DNA from: Xylanimonas ulmi
GTDB lineage: Bacteria > Actinomycetota > Actinomycetes > Actinomycetales > Cellulomonadaceae
Assembly (NCBI RefSeq): GCF_004216535.1
Contig: NZ_SGWX01000001.1
Span: forward strand, 2,604,001-2,668,000
Reading direction: 5' to 3'
Length of the DNA stretch: 64,000 nt
Part shown: positions 26,418 through 38,153 of the stretch, in pieces
How positions within the stretch are numbered: the stretch's first letter is position 1
How the letters are laid out: every line of letters starts with the position of its first letter
The notes under the pieces: model-generated
Databases searched by the model: none
The model's input: only the letters and a program-made list of their open reading frames with translations
What the model was told of the DNA's origin: nothing
Program-made: the position numbers and the translations under genes

Positions 26418-28127
26418 TCAGCGCCCTGCGTCGGGGTCGTACGGGATCCACCGCTCGGGGTCGGCGGTCGGCTCGGGCGCCGGGCCGGGATCATCGGCGG
26501 ACCTCGGCTCACCCGACGCGTCGGGCGGGGGCGGGATCGGCGCGTGGACCGGCAGCCACGGGGCGGGCGGCGTGCGTGGCGCGCCAGAGACCGGCGCGAC
26601 GACGGGCGGCGCAGGCGGCGCGGGCGGCGCCTGGCCAGGCTCGGGGAACGGCGGCGCGGGCGGCGCCTGCCCGGGCTCGGGGAACGGCGGCGCGACGGGC
26701 ACGGGCGGCGGCGTGGCCACCGGCCACTGCTCGGGCGCCACCGTCTCCGAAGCCACAGCGACGGGCACGACCGGCTCAGCCACGACCGGGTCAGCCACGA
26801 CCGGCGCAGGAACGATCGCCTCGGGCGCGATCAACTCGGGCGCGATCAACTCCGGCGCGATCGACTCCGGCGTCACCACCGCGGGCGCGAAGGGCTCGGG
26901 CGCGACGGGCTCGGGCGCGACCAGCTCGGGCGCGAAGGGCTCAGGTACGACCGGCTCCGGCGCGACCGGCTCCGGCACGACGGGCTCAGGCACGACCGGC
27001 TCCTGCGCCGCGGCCTCGGGCGCGGGCGGCTCGGCCAGCCAGTCGAGCGCGAGCCAGCGGATGCCCGCGCGGTCGGGCGCGGTCTCGGCGAGCTGGGCGA
27101 CGGGTCCCCCGCCCAGGCCGGGGAGGTCGGCGTCGGGCTGCACCTGCGCCCAGGGAACCAGCACGAACGCGCGCTCGTGCGCGCGCGGGTGCGGCAGCTC
27201 CAGGTCGTCGGCGCGCGCGACGAGGTGGCCGTAGCCCACGATGTCGATGTCGAGGGTGCGCGGCCCCCAGCGCTCCTCGCGCACGCGCCCGTGCGCGTCC
27301 TCGACGGACTGGGTGGCGCGCAGCAGCCCGCGCGGGGAGAGCGTGGTGCGGGCGATCACGATGGCGTTGAGGTAGTCGGGCTGGTCCGCGGGGCCGCCGA
27401 CCGGCGTCGTGCGCGCGAGCGGCGACACCTCGGTGACCTCGATCCCGGGGATGCGGTCGAGGTCGGACACGGCCGCGCGCAAGGTCGCCTGCGGGTCGCC
27501 GAGGTTGGCGCCGATGCCCAGGACGACCTCGACGGGGTCGGCCGGGTCGAGCTCCAGGCGGTCGACGGGCGCCACCATCGCCTCGACCGCGGGCTGGGGG
27601 GCGGCCGGGATCGCGGGCTCGGCGGCCACGGCGGCGGCCACCGCCGGGACGAGCGGAGCGAGCGTCGCACGCGGCGGCTCGGGCTCGCTCACGGCCGCCG
27701 TCGGCCACTCGACGACCGGCGCCTTGGCGTGGTCGCGGCGGATCGCCACCTCGACGTCGTCGAACGGCACCGCGATGGGGGCGTGAGGCTTGTGGACGCG
27801 CACGTCGACGGCGACGACGCCGGGGCGGGCGAGCACGGCCGCGGCCACACGCTCGGCCACGGTCTCGATGAGGTCGGCGGGCGATCCCGCGAGCACGTCG
27901 TGCACGTCCTGGGCCACGTCGGCGTAGCTCACGGTCGCGTCCAGCTCGTCGCCCACCGCGGCAGGGCGCGTGTCGAGGTGCAGCACGACGTCGGCGCGGA
28001 ACTCCTGACCCTCGACGCGCTCGTGCGGCAGCACGCCGTGGTGGCCGGTCGCGGTGACGCCGGTCAGGCGGATCTGGTCGAGCGGTCGGCCGTCGTGGCC
28101 GAGCACCGCGCTCGCGAAGATCGTCAT
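26418..28127 (-). CDS. folBK: Bifunctional dihydroneopterin aldolase / HPPK (FolB-FolK fusion) with long repetitive tail
   Basis: Two consecutive folate enzymes in one 569-residue chain. Residues 1-135 are FolB (GHHGVLPHERVEGQEFRADV, DLIETVAERVA, VRVHKPHAP). Residues 198-345 are FolK (VLGIGANLGDP, PVGGPADQPDYLNAIV, RWGPRTLDIDIVGYG, LPHPRAHERAFVLVPWA). From about residue 368 to the end is a 200-residue Pro/Ala/Glu/Val tail of short repeats (PEPV, APEL and two copies of PPFPEPGQAPPA) not found in normal FolK. The ATG at 28127 overlaps the folP stop (ATGA). The tail could be a flexible or interaction segment, or an expanded repeat. Confidence 0.93.
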   Translation of the reverse strand: MTIFASAVLGHDGRPLDQIRLTGVTATGHHGVLPHERVEGQEFRADVVLHLDTRPAAVGDELDATVSYADVAQDVHDVLAGSPADLIETVAERVAAAVLARPGVVAVDVRVHKPHAPIAVPFDDVEVAIRRDHAKAPVVEWPTAAVSEPEPPRATLAPLVPAVAAAVAAEPAIPAAPQPAVEAMVAPVDRLELDPADPVEVVLGIGANLGDPQATLRAAVSDLDRIPGIEVTEVSPLARTTPVGGPADQPDYLNAIVIARTTLSPRGLLRATQSVEDAHGRVREERWGPRTLDIDIVGYGHLVARADDLELPHPRAHERAFVLVPWAQVQPDADLPGLGGGPVAQLAETAPDRAGIRWLALDWLAEPPAPEAAAQEPVVPEPVVPEPVAPEPVVPEPFAPELVAPEPVAPEPFAPAVVTPESIAPELIAPELIAPEAIVPAPVVADPVVAEPVVPVAVASETVAPEQWPVATPPPVPVAPPFPEPGQAPPAPPFPEPGQAPPAPPAPPVVAPVSGAPRTPPAPWLPVHAPIPPPPDASGEPRSADDPGPAPEPTADPERWIPYDPDAGR

Positions 28128-29062
28128 GGGGAGTCTGCCTCTCCTTGGGGGTGCCGCGCAGGCTCTCGGCCCGCTGCGGTCCATGCTTGTGCAACCCTCA
28201 CCGCGTCGCGGCTCGCGCGCGCCGCGTGGACGCGCACCGCCCATGCGCCTGACGCTGCCGCGAGTGCGCTCACGGCCGCAGTGGCCTCGTCGCGCGCCAG
28301 CGGCGCGACGGGCTCGCCGTCGCCCTTGGCCAGCAGCCGGCCGAGGAACCGCTTGCGCGACGCGCCCACCAGCACAGGCCGACCCAGCGCGCTCAGCGCG
28401 TCGAGGTGGGCCAGCAGCGGCCAGTTGAGCGCCCCCGCCTTGGAGAACCCGAGGCCGGGGTCGAGCACGACCTGCTCGCGCCGCACGCCGTCGGACTCCA
28501 GGGCCGCGAGCCGGGCGGCGAGCTCGTCGCGCACGTCGGCGACGACGTCGTCGTACACCTCGAGCGCGTCCATGACGTCGGCGTGCCCGCGCCAGTGCAT
28601 GCACACGTAGGCGGCCCCCGTCTCGGCGACCGCGCGCCCCATCTCGGGGTCGGCCAGGCCACCCGAGACGTCGTTGACGATGCGCGCCCCCGCGGCCACG
28701 GCCCGCTCGGCGACCGCCGCGCGCGTGGTGTCGACCGAGACCACCGCGCCCGCCGCGGCCAGGCGCGTGATGACGGGGATGACGCGCGCCAACTCCTGGT
28801 CCTGCGGCACCCGCGCCGACCCGGGCCGGGTCGACTCACCGCCGATGTCGAGGATGTCGGCGCCCTCGCCCAGCAGCTCCATGCCGTGGCGCACGCCCGC
28901 GTCGGGCGAGAACCACTCGCCGCCGTCCGAGAACGAGTCGGGCGTGACGTTGACGACGCCCATGACCAGGCAGCGGCCGACGCCCGAGAGCTCGGGCAGG
29001 CCCGTGACGGCGGCGTCCCGCGCCGCCCAGGCGTCCGAGGCTGCGGGGGTGCGCGGTGACAC
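28124..29062 (-). CDS. folP: Dihydropteroate synthase
   Basis: Condenses dihydropterin pyrophosphate with p-aminobenzoate; target of sulfonamides. The 312-residue TIM-barrel protein shows VMGVVNVTPDSFSDGG, DIGGESTRPGS, NDVSGG, DPGLGFSK and GASRKRFLG in order. The GTG at 29062 (VSPRTPAAS) lies 8 nt after the folE stop and gives normal length; the longer frame reaches into folE. Its stop overlaps the folBK start. Confidence 0.96.
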   Translation of the reverse strand: MSPRTPAASDAWAARDAAVTGLPELSGVGRCLVMGVVNVTPDSFSDGGEWFSPDAGVRHGMELLGEGADILDIGGESTRPGSARVPQDQELARVIPVITRLAAAGAVVSVDTTRAAVAERAVAAGARIVNDVSGGLADPEMGRAVAETGAAYVCMHWRGHADVMDALEVYDDVVADVRDELAARLAALESDGVRREQVVLDPGLGFSKAGALNWPLLAHLDALSALGRPVLVGASRKRFLGRLLAKGDGEPVAPLARDEATAAVSALAAASGAWAVRVHAARASRDAVRVAQAWTAAGREPARHPQGEADSP

Positions 29063-29070
29063 GCCGGGGC

Positions 29071-29681
29071 CTACTTCCCCAGGACGAGGCTCATCGCCTC
29101 GGCCCGCGTCGCCGGGTCGCGCATCTGCCCGCGCACCGCGCTCGTGACGGTGCGTGAGCCGGGCTTGCGCACACCGCGCATCGCCATGCACAGGTGCTCG
29201 CACTCGACGACGACGAGGACGCCGCGCGGGCGCAGGATCCGCACCAGCGCGTCGGCGATCTGCGAGGTGAGGCGCTCTTGCACCTGGGGGCGGCGCGCAT
29301 AGACCTCAACCAGGCGGGCCAGCTTCGACAACCCGGTGATGACGCCGTCGGCGCTCGGGATGTAGCCGACGTGGGCCACGCCGTGGAACGGCACGAGGTG
29401 GTGCTCGCAGGTCGAGTACACCTCGATGTCCTTGACCAGCACCATCTCCTCGTGGCCGAGGTCGAAGGTGGTGGTCAGGACGTCCTCGGGCTCCTGACGC
29501 AGCCCCGCGAAGATCTCCTGGTAGGAGCGTGCGACGCGCGCCGGGGTCTCGCGCAGCCCCTCGCGGTCGGGGTCCTCACCGACCGCGAGGAGCAGCTCAC
29601 GCACGGCGGCCTCAGCGCGGGCGATGTCGACCGGCGGAACGTCGGCCGCGCGGCGGACCGCCGCCTCCCGGTCGGTCTGGG

Positions 29682-29685
<4 letters not shown>
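29071..29685 (-). CDS. folE: GTP cyclohydrolase I
   Basis: Converts GTP to dihydroneopterin triphosphate, the first folate step. The 204-residue protein contains zinc ligands in [13 protein letters not shown] and [18 protein letters not shown], plus [22 protein letters not shown]. The start at 29685 overlaps the ftsH stop (GTGA), so the folE-folP-folBK-DUF3180-PH-PH-DUF2520 series reads as one coupled operon behind ftsH. Confidence 0.97.
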
Positions 29686-31700
<2,015 letters not shown>

Positions 31701-31885
31701 CGGCGGCGGGGCGAACCCCCGCATCCCTTCGTTCGCGCAGGCTTTCCGACGAAACTACACGCTGGCTCTGCGAGCCCGCCGAGTGTTCGCCCAGGGCAGG
31801 AAGGCGGCGGCGCACGGCGCTCGCGCGCCTGGCACCGCCATCGGCCCTCCTGCGGACAACGCCGCGGTGGGCCGCCCGGTTCCCG

Positions 31886-32437
31886 TCAGGAGTAGACGTG
31901 CGGCGCCAGCGTCGCGACGAACGGGAGGTTGCGGTAACGCTCGGCGTAGTCCAGGCCGTATCCGACCACGAACTCGTTCGGGATCTCGAAGCCCACGTAC
32001 TTGACCTCGACGTCGACCTTGGCGGCCTCGGGCTTACGCAGCGCCGCGGCGATCTCGACCGACGCCGGGCCGCGCGAGCGCAGGTTCGCCACGAGCCACG
32101 AGAGCGTCAGGCCCGAGTCGATGATGTCCTCGACGATGAGCACGTTGCGGCCCGTCAGGTCGGTGTCGAGGTCCTTGAGGATGCGGACCACACCGCTCGA
32201 CTTGGTGCCCGACCCGTAGCTCGACACGGCCATCCAGTCCATCTCGGCCTTGGTGTGCAGGCGACGCGAGAGGTCGGCCATGACCATGACGGCGCCCTTG
32301 AGGACACCGACCAGCAGCAGGTCCTTGCCCTCGTAGTCCCTGTCGATCTGCGCGGCGAGCTCATCGAGCTTGGCGCCGATCTGCTCCTCAGTCAGCAGGA
32401 TGTCGGCGATGTCGCCGGCGACGTCCGTCTGGTCCAC
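31886..32437 (-). CDS. hpt: Hypoxanthine phosphoribosyltransferase
   Basis: Purine salvage enzyme making IMP or GMP from PRPP. The 183-residue protein has the PRPP-binding motif [14 protein letters not shown], the flexible-loop region [25 protein letters not shown] and the base-binding segment [20 protein letters not shown]. It lies between tilS and ftsH, an order conserved across Gram-positive bacteria, and is followed by a 185-nt gap containing the ftsH promoter region. Confidence 0.96.
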   Translation of the reverse strand: MDQTDVAGDIADILLTEEQIGAKLDELAAQIDRDYEGKDLLLVGVLKGAVMVMADLSRRLHTKAEMDWMAVSSYGSGTKSSGVVRILKDLDTDLTGRNVLIVEDIIDSGLTLSWLVANLRSRGPASVEIAAALRKPEAAKVDVEVKYVGFEIPNEFVVGYGLDYAERYRNLPFVATLAPHVYS

Positions 32438-32489
32438 AGGGCTACTCCTCCGGAGGGGTCACGGTGGGCGCGCGAGGCCGTGGTCAGGC

Positions 32490-33599
32490 TCAGGAGGTGT
32501 CGCGCCCAGGATGCAGGAACAGCCTGCCACACGCCCGCCGCGCGCTCGCACCAGAGGGCAGCGCGGTGGCGCGTTGGCCCCGCCACGCGACGACCAGGGC
32601 GTCGAGCGCCGCCACGTGCCGGGCGCCGGTCGCGCCTGCGGGCGCTCCGACGGCGATGGCCGCGGCCCGCAGCGCACGACGGCGGACGGCGTCGGGCGCC
32701 GCCGCAAGCACCGCGACGTCGAGCACGAGGGCCGCCGGCCCGTACTCCCCCTCGGGCGCCGGGTCCCGCGCGGCTGCGGGCGCCGGTGCGCCGCCCGCCT
32801 CGTCGTGCACGCGCGCGCGGTCCAGCAGGTCGGCCGCGAGCGCGTCGAGCGCGTCCGCGTCGGCGCGCAGCAGGTCGGCCGACCGCGCGAGCGACTGCGC
32901 CACGCCCGGCCCCAGCACGTCCTCCAACACCGGCAGCACCTCGTGCCGCACGCGCGTGCGCAGCGGCGTCGCGCCGTCGGCGCCGGAACCTGGCGCGTTG
33001 GTCGGGTCGTCCCACCACGCGAGCCCCAGCGCCTGGCACGCGGCCTGCGTCTGCGCGCGCCGCAGGCCCAGCAGCGGACGGCGCAGCACGCCGCGCACCG
33101 CACCGATCGCGCCCAGGGCGCGCGCCCCGCTGCCCCGCGCGAGGCTCAGCAGCACCTGTTCTGCCTGGTCGTCGAGCGTGTGCCCCAGCAGCACCGCGAC
33201 GGCGCCGGCGTCCGCGGCGACCTCGTCGAGCGCGGCGTACCGCGCGGTGCGCGCCGCGGCCTCCAGCCCGCCCGCGCGGCCGACCGACACGCGCCGCACG
33301 ACCACCGGGTCGAGCCCCAGCGCGCGGCACTGCGCCGCGGCCCGCGCGGCGACGTCGTCGGACCCCGGCTGTAGTCCGTGGTCAACGACGACGGCGCCCG
33401 CGCGCACCGTGAACCCGCGCGAGCGCACCGACCTGCCCACGCGCCCCGCCTCGTGCGCGAGGGCGGCGGCGAGCGCGAGCGAGTCCGCGCCGCCCGAGCA
33501 CGCGACCAGCACCAGGTCGTCGGGGCGCGGGCCGAGCGCCGCCAGGTCGACGCGCACCGCGTGGCGCACGGCGGCGACGGCGGCGGCGACGCGAGCCAC
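32490..33599 (-). CDS. tilS: tRNA(Ile)-lysidine synthetase
   Basis: Modifies the wobble C34 of tRNA-Ile2 to lysidine using ATP. The 369-residue protein has the N-type PP-loop [10 protein letters not shown] near residue 29, [34 protein letters not shown] and [29 protein letters not shown] chose the GTG at 33599 ([15 protein letters not shown]) because AGGAAGGAG lies 5-6 nt upstream; the open frame continues further upstream through a Pro-rich stretch that is probably untranslated. It is followed by hpt after 52 nt. Confidence 0.93.
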   Translation of the reverse strand: MARVAAAVAAVRHAVRVDLAALGPRPDDLVLVACSGGADSLALAAALAHEAGRVGRSVRSRGFTVRAGAVVVDHGLQPGSDDVAARAAAQCRALGLDPVVVRRVSVGRAGGLEAAARTARYAALDEVAADAGAVAVLLGHTLDDQAEQVLLSLARGSGARALGAIGAVRGVLRRPLLGLRRAQTQAACQALGLAWWDDPTNAPGSGADGATPLRTRVRHEVLPVLEDVLGPGVAQSLARSADLLRADADALDALAADLLDRARVHDEAGGAPAPAAARDPAPEGEYGPAALVLDVAVLAAAPDAVRRRALRAAAIAVGAPAGATGARHVAALDALVVAWRGQRATALPSGASARRACGRLFLHPGRDTS

Positions 33600-33678
33600 G
33601 GGCTGCTCCTTCCTGTGGGCGGGCGGCGTGGGGGCGGGCGGCGTCTTCGGGGGCGGCGCGACGGGCGCCGTCACGCGC

Positions 33679-34818
33679 TCAGCCGTGGACGCGGCGCACC
33701 CACGCGAGCGGGTCGGCGATCTCGCGCGCGGTCGGCAGCGCCTGGGCCGAGGTCCAGACCGCGTTGAGGCCGTCGCGTCCCACGCGCCGCTCGACGGCGC
33801 GCACGAACGCCGCGCCGTCGCGGTACTGCGCGAGTTTGGCGTCCATGCCGAGCAGGCGGCGCAGCACGACGTCCAGGCGCGGCGAACCCTCGCCGTCGCG
33901 CCGCCGCTCGAAGCGCGCACGGATCTGGCGCACCGAGGGCACCACGCGCGGCCCCACGGCGTCCATCATGACGTCGGCGTGCCCCTCGAGCAGGGCCATC
34001 ACGGCCGTGACCTCGGCCATCTCGTCCTTCTGCTCGACGGTCAGCAGCCGCTCGAAGGGCGCGGGCCCGTCCGAGCGGAACGGGCCGGTCACGACGTCGG
34101 CCACACCGCGGCCCACCGCGGCGAACCGCTCCAGCAGCGGCGCCTTGGCCAGCCCGACGGCGGTGCGCGTGACGTCCTCCAGCAGGCCGCCGACGCGCCC
34201 GCGCAGGTGCTCGGCGAGCCACGGCGCCGCGGCGAACTGCGTCGCGTGGGTCTGCTCGTGCAGGCAGACCCACAGCCGGAAGTCGCGCGGGTCGACGCCC
34301 ATCGAGCGTTCGGCCGCCAGCACGTTGGGCGCCACCAGCAGCAGCCGGCCCGGGATCGGCTCCTGCTCGTCGTGCCCCAGCCGCGCGTACGGGTCGAACT
34401 GCCCGAGCACCCGGGGCGAGAGCACGGCCAGCAGTCCACCGACCTCCAGGGCGCCGCCCAGCCGTGCGGCCTGCGAGGAGCTCGCCTCGTCACCGAGCGC
34501 GGCCGCGACCGGCGCCGTCATCGCCGCCATGACCTGGGTGTTCGCGAGCGCCCAGCGGGCGCGGTCGACCACGACGACGGGGCCGAGGTCGGCGGCGCCG
34601 TCACGCGCTCCGCCGCGCACCCGGCGCACCCCGCCGACGGGCGTGATGCGGGTGGTGGTCAGCACGTGCTCGACGGCGTCGCTCGCGGCCTCGCGCAGCC
34701 CACCGACCAGGTCGTGCAGCTGCCCGCGCGTCGCCCGCGGGCCCGGCGGCGCCAGCCGTCCGGCGAGCTCGGCCGCGGCCGACCAGTCGACGACGGGCTG
34801 CGGGCTGGTGCGAGTCAC
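33679..34818 (-). CDS. Zinc-dependent metalloprotease-like protein (DUF2342 / Rv3626c type)
   Basis: A 379-residue protein of the family sometimes annotated as F420-biosynthesis-associated. A zincin site HEQTH occurs in [20 protein letters not shown] (around residue 188), and [27 protein letters not shown] supplies a likely third ligand and the family hallmark. No signal peptide is visible. In M. tuberculosis the homologue lies between tilS and dacB, as here. Substrate unknown; the F420 label rests on old genomic association. Confidence 0.88.
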   Translation of the reverse strand: MTRTSPQPVVDWSAAAELAGRLAPPGPRATRGQLHDLVGGLREAASDAVEHVLTTTRITPVGGVRRVRGGARDGAADLGPVVVVDRARWALANTQVMAAMTAPVAAALGDEASSSQAARLGGALEVGGLLAVLSPRVLGQFDPYARLGHDEQEPIPGRLLLVAPNVLAAERSMGVDPRDFRLWVCLHEQTHATQFAAAPWLAEHLRGRVGGLLEDVTRTAVGLAKAPLLERFAAVGRGVADVVTGPFRSDGPAPFERLLTVEQKDEMAEVTAVMALLEGHADVMMDAVGPRVVPSVRQIRARFERRRDGEGSPRLDVVLRRLLGMDAKLAQYRDGAAFVRAVERRVGRDGLNAVWTSAQALPTAREIADPLAWVRRVHG

Positions 34819-34870
34819 CGCCCCACCGTATCCACACGGCCACCCGCCGCCACCCTCGGCGCCGCGCCGA

Positions 34871-34930
34871 GCGTCAGGCGCGCAGGCGTCAGGCGCGCAG
34901 GCGTCAGGCGCGCAGGGGTCAGGCGCGCAG
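34871..34930 (-). repeat. 15-bp tandem repeat over the dacB stop codon
   Basis: Four 15-bp units at 34871, 34886, 34901 and 34916: three exact GCGTCAGGCGCGCAG and one GGGTCAGGCGCGCAG. On the coding strand each unit reads CTGCGCGCCTGACGC, meaning Leu-Arg-Ala-stop. The innermost copy is the real dacB end, so the gene's last codons and stop have been tandemly duplicated downstream in the same frame. Confidence 0.9.
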
Positions 34931-36325
34931 GGTCGCGAGCCGACCGACGAACGCGTCGAAGATCATGCGCGCCCCGACGGTGGCGCCCGACTCGATCTGG
35001 TCGGCCTGTAGTGCGAAGACCAGCAGCCGGTCGTCGGCCGTGACGACCATGCCGGCCAGCCCGACGACGCCCGGCAGGGACCCCGTCTTGGCGCGCACGA
35101 GCCCGCGGGCCGGGTTCTCGCCGCCGAACCGCGAGGCGAGCGTCCCGCTCAGGGCGCCGACCGCGAGGTCCACGGCGGCGTCGCGCAGGTGCGGGTGTGC
35201 GGGGTCGGTCGTCAGGCGCAGCGTGTCGGCGAGCTGGCGGGGGGTCAGCCGCGAACCGCGGCCCAGTCCCGAGCAGTCGACCAGCACCGCGCCCGCCAGG
35301 TCGACCCCCAGGCTCTCGACGACGGAGCGCACCGCCTGCGTGGCGCCCTCGTTCGAGCCGGGCCGCCCCGTCTCGATCGCGACCAGGCGGCCGAGCACCT
35401 CGGTGATGGTGTTGTCGGAGTACTGCATCGCCCAGCCCGAGATCTCCCCGATCGACGCCGAGCTCACCTGGCCGACCACGCGGCCGCGGGACGGCTCCGA
35501 GGCGCGCACGATCGAGCCGGTCACCGTGACGCCGCGCGTGGCGAGCTCTTGGGCGAAGGCCTGGGCGGCCGCCAGCGCGGGGTCGGGCGCGCGCGGACCC
35601 CAGGACCCCTCACCCAGCATCGCGACGTTGACCGCCAGCGACGCGACCGGCGCCACGAACCCCAAGGTCACCTCGTCCTCGGGGACGGCGGGCGCGACCG
35701 CGGGGCCGGTGAACAGCGTGTCCTCGACCGCCAGCCGCACCTGCGTCTTGCCGCTGACGGTGATGCGCGCGGCCGCCTGGGCCGCAAGGTCACCCAGGCC
35801 GGCGCGGCCGTTGACCGCGTCGGGGTCGCCGGCGCCCGCCGCCAGCAGCATGTCGCCGCCGCCGACCAGCACCAGACGATCGCCGTCGAGCACCGCCTTC
35901 GTGTCGAGGGTGCGGTCCGGGCCGAGCTCCTGGAGCGCGGCGACGGCGGTGAGCACCTTCTGCGTCGAGGCGGGCGTGAAGCCCGCGTTGGCGTCCGCGG
36001 CGCCGAGCGTGTCGCCCGTGGCCGCGTCGACCACGAGCGCGCCCACATGCGGGCCGAGCCGCGCGTCGCCCGCGAGGTCCGCGACGAGCGCGCCGACGTC
36101 GGACGCGGAGGGCACGGGGGCGTCGTCGGGCAGCGTGCGCAGGATCGGGGCGGGCTCGGGGCCCAGCATCGCCCCCGGCGGCGTCGGGAAGGGGGCGGGG
36201 GCCGGCGGCGCGGGGGCGAGGGTGAGCATGCCGGGGACGACGTCGTGGGCGTCGGCGACGAGGTACCCGCCCAGCAGCGCGACGACCGTCACGGCGGTGG
36301 CTCCCGCCCGCAGCCGCCACCCCAT
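34919..36325 (-). CDS. dacB: D-alanyl-D-alanine carboxypeptidase / endopeptidase (PBP4, S13 family)
   Basis: A penicillin-binding protein that trims peptidoglycan stem peptides. The 468-residue protein has an N-terminal signal or anchor segment ([21 protein letters not shown]), a Pro-rich stretch, then catalytic motifs STQK (SxxK), SDN in [13 protein letters not shown] (SxN) and KTG in [16 protein letters not shown]. The ATG at 36325 follows AAGGAGGGG with good spacing; the GTG at 36349 lies upstream of that site. It is divergent from ppa. The 3' end is tandemly repeated (34871-34930). Confidence 0.94.
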   Translation of the reverse strand: MGWRLRAGATAVTVVALLGGYLVADAHDVVPGMLTLAPAPPAPAPFPTPPGAMLGPEPAPILRTLPDDAPVPSASDVGALVADLAGDARLGPHVGALVVDAATGDTLGAADANAGFTPASTQKVLTAVAALQELGPDRTLDTKAVLDGDRLVLVGGGDMLLAAGAGDPDAVNGRAGLGDLAAQAAARITVSGKTQVRLAVEDTLFTGPAVAPAVPEDEVTLGFVAPVASLAVNVAMLGEGSWGPRAPDPALAAAQAFAQELATRGVTVTGSIVRASEPSRGRVVGQVSSASIGEISGWAMQYSDNTITEVLGRLVAIETGRPGSNEGATQAVRSVVESLGVDLAGAVLVDCSGLGRGSRLTPRQLADTLRLTTDPAHPHLRDAAVDLAVGALSGTLASRFGGENPARGLVRAKTGSLPGVVGLAGMVVTADDRLLVFALQADQIESGATVGARMIFDAFVGRLATLRA

Positions 36326-36501
36326 GCCGTGCCCCTCCTTCGTCGCCACGCCCTGCCGTCAGACCCAGGTTCGGGCATGCGGCGCGAGCCTGCCCGCATC
36401 ATGGCACGTCGGGCGCCGTCAGGAGGCGTGTCAACGAGTGTCAGGGCGCGTGTCCCCGCATGGCAGACTTGTCCCGCGTCCGCACCGCGACAGGAGGAAC
36501 A

Positions 36502-36999
36502 GTGGAGTTCGACGTCACCATCGAGATCCCCAAGGGCCAGCGGAACAAGTACGAGGTCGACCACGAGTCGGGTCGTATCCGTCTGGACCGCATGCTCTTC
36601 ACGTCGACCCGCTACCCGGACGACTACGGCTTCATCGAGGGCACCCTCGGCGAGGACGGCGACCCGCTCGACGCCATGGTGCTCCTGGAGGAGCCGACGT
36701 TCCCGGGCTGCCTGATCAAGTGCCGCGCCCTGGGCATGTTCCGCATGCGCGACGAGGCGGGCGGCGACGACAAGGTGCTGTGCGTCCCCCTGGGCGACCA
36801 GCGCGCGGCCTGGCGTCAGGACATCGACGACGTCTCGGACTTCCACCGCCTGGAGATCCAGCACTTCTTCGAGGTCTACAAGGACCTGGAGCCCGGCAAG
36901 TCGGTCGAGGGCGCCCACTGGGTCGGCCGCGCCGAGGCCGAGGCCGAGATCGAGCGATCCTTCGAGCGCGCCCGCAACGCCGGCTACTACCACCACTGA
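36502..36999 (+). CDS. ppa: Inorganic pyrophosphatase (family I)
   Basis: Hydrolyses pyrophosphate released by biosynthetic reactions. The 165-residue hexameric-type protein begins [20 protein letters not shown] and contains [11 protein letters not shown] and the metal-binding [11 protein letters not shown], then KVLCVPLGD, all typical. I chose the GTG at 36502 because AGGAGGAAC is immediately upstream; the frame from 36460 runs through that Shine-Dalgarno. It is divergent from dacB, as in M. tuberculosis (Rv3627c/Rv3628). Confidence 0.96.
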   Translation: MEFDVTIEIPKGQRNKYEVDHESGRIRLDRMLFTSTRYPDDYGFIEGTLGEDGDPLDAMVLLEEPTFPGCLIKCRALGMFRMRDEAGGDDKVLCVPLGDQRAAWRQDIDDVSDFHRLEIQHFFEVYKDLEPGKSVEGAHWVGRAEAEAEIERSFERARNAGYYHH

Positions 37000-37055
37000 C
37001 CACACCCGTGCGCCGTGGCGCTCAGGCGGGGTCGGCGGAGGTCTAGCGTGGGGGC

Positions 37056-38117
37056 ATGCTCGCTGCAGTCATCCACGGGGCGCGCGACGTGCGCGCGCAG
37101 GAGCGCCCCGACCCCCGTCTTCTGACCCCGCACGACGCCGTGGTGCGCGTCGTGGCCGCCTGCGTCTGCGGCTCCGACCTGTGGCCCTACCGCGGCGTCA
37201 CCCCCACCGCGGCGCCGCACCCCATCGGGCATGAGCTGGTCGGCGTCGTCGAGGAGCTCGGCGACCAGGTCACCTCGGCCCGCGTCGGCGACTTCGTCAT
37301 CGTGCCGTTCTCGCTGAGCTGCGGGCGCTGCCAGGCGTGCCGCGCCGGCTTCCCCGCGGTGTGCGACTTGGTCACGTTCTTCGGCTCCACGGACCGCGAC
37401 GGCCACCCGGTCGACGGCGCCCAGGGTGAGCGCGTGCGCATCCCGCTCGCCCAGCACTCGCTGTTCCCCGTCGGGCTCAGCGAGGCCGAGGTCGAGCGCC
37501 GCGGCCTCGTCCCCCACCTGCTGACGCTCGCCGACGTCATGTCGACCGGCCTGCACGCCGCCACCGCCGCCCAGGTCGGCCCGGGCGACGTCGTGGCCGT
37601 CGTCGGCGACGGGGCGGTCGGCCTGTGCGGGGTGCTCGCGGCGAAGCTGCTCGGCGCCGACCGCGTCATCGCCATGAGCCGTCACGCCGACCGCGCCGCG
37701 ATCGCCCGCCGCTTCGGCGCCGACGACGTGGTCCCGGAGCGCGGCGACGACGCCCCCGCCGCGATCCGCGCCCTGCTCGACGGCGGCCTCGTGGACGCCG
37801 CACTGGAGTGCGTCGGCACACAGCAGTCGATGGCGCAGGCGCTGGCGGTGGTGCGCGGCGGCGGCCGCGTCGGGTTCGTGGGCGTGCCGAACGGCGGCCC
37901 CGAGCTGCCGGTGCGCACGCTGTTCTCGCGCAACCTCACGGTGGGCGGCGGAATGGCCTCGGCCCGCCGCTACATGGAGGACCTGCTGCCTGACGTGCTG
38001 TCGGGCGAGATCACACCTGGTGACGTGTTCGACCTTGAGGCGCCTCTGAGCGACATCGCGCACGCCTACGCCGCGATGGACGCCCGCGAGGCGACCAAGG
38101 TGCTGGTCCGTCCGTAA
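37056..38117 (+). CDS. Zinc-dependent medium-chain alcohol dehydrogenase
   Basis: A 353-residue MDR enzyme. Catalytic zinc ligands are Cys38 (ACVCGSD) and His59-Glu60 (PIGHELVG). The structural zinc site is Cys89, Cys92, Cys95 and Cys103 in SCGRCQACRAGFPAVC. The NAD(P) Rossmann motif is VVGDGAVGLCGVLAAKLLG (about 189-207). Substrate unknown. TAGCGT at 37044-37049 ends 6 nt before the ATG with no Shine-Dalgarno, so the mRNA is probably leaderless. It is convergent with the sugar-oxidation operon. Confidence 0.9.
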   Translation: MLAAVIHGARDVRAQERPDPRLLTPHDAVVRVVAACVCGSDLWPYRGVTPTAAPHPIGHELVGVVEELGDQVTSARVGDFVIVPFSLSCGRCQACRAGFPAVCDLVTFFGSTDRDGHPVDGAQGERVRIPLAQHSLFPVGLSEAEVERRGLVPHLLTLADVMSTGLHAATAAQVGPGDVVAVVGDGAVGLCGVLAAKLLGADRVIAMSRHADRAAIARRFGADDVVPERGDDAPAAIRALLDGGLVDAALECVGTQQSMAQALAVVRGGGRVGFVGVPNGGPELPVRTLFSRNLTVGGGMASARRYMEDLLPDVLSGEITPGDVFDLEAPLSDIAHAYAAMDAREATKVLVRP

Positions 38118-38153
38118 GGCTCCGGTGGGCGGCGGGGCACCGCGGCGCGGGCG

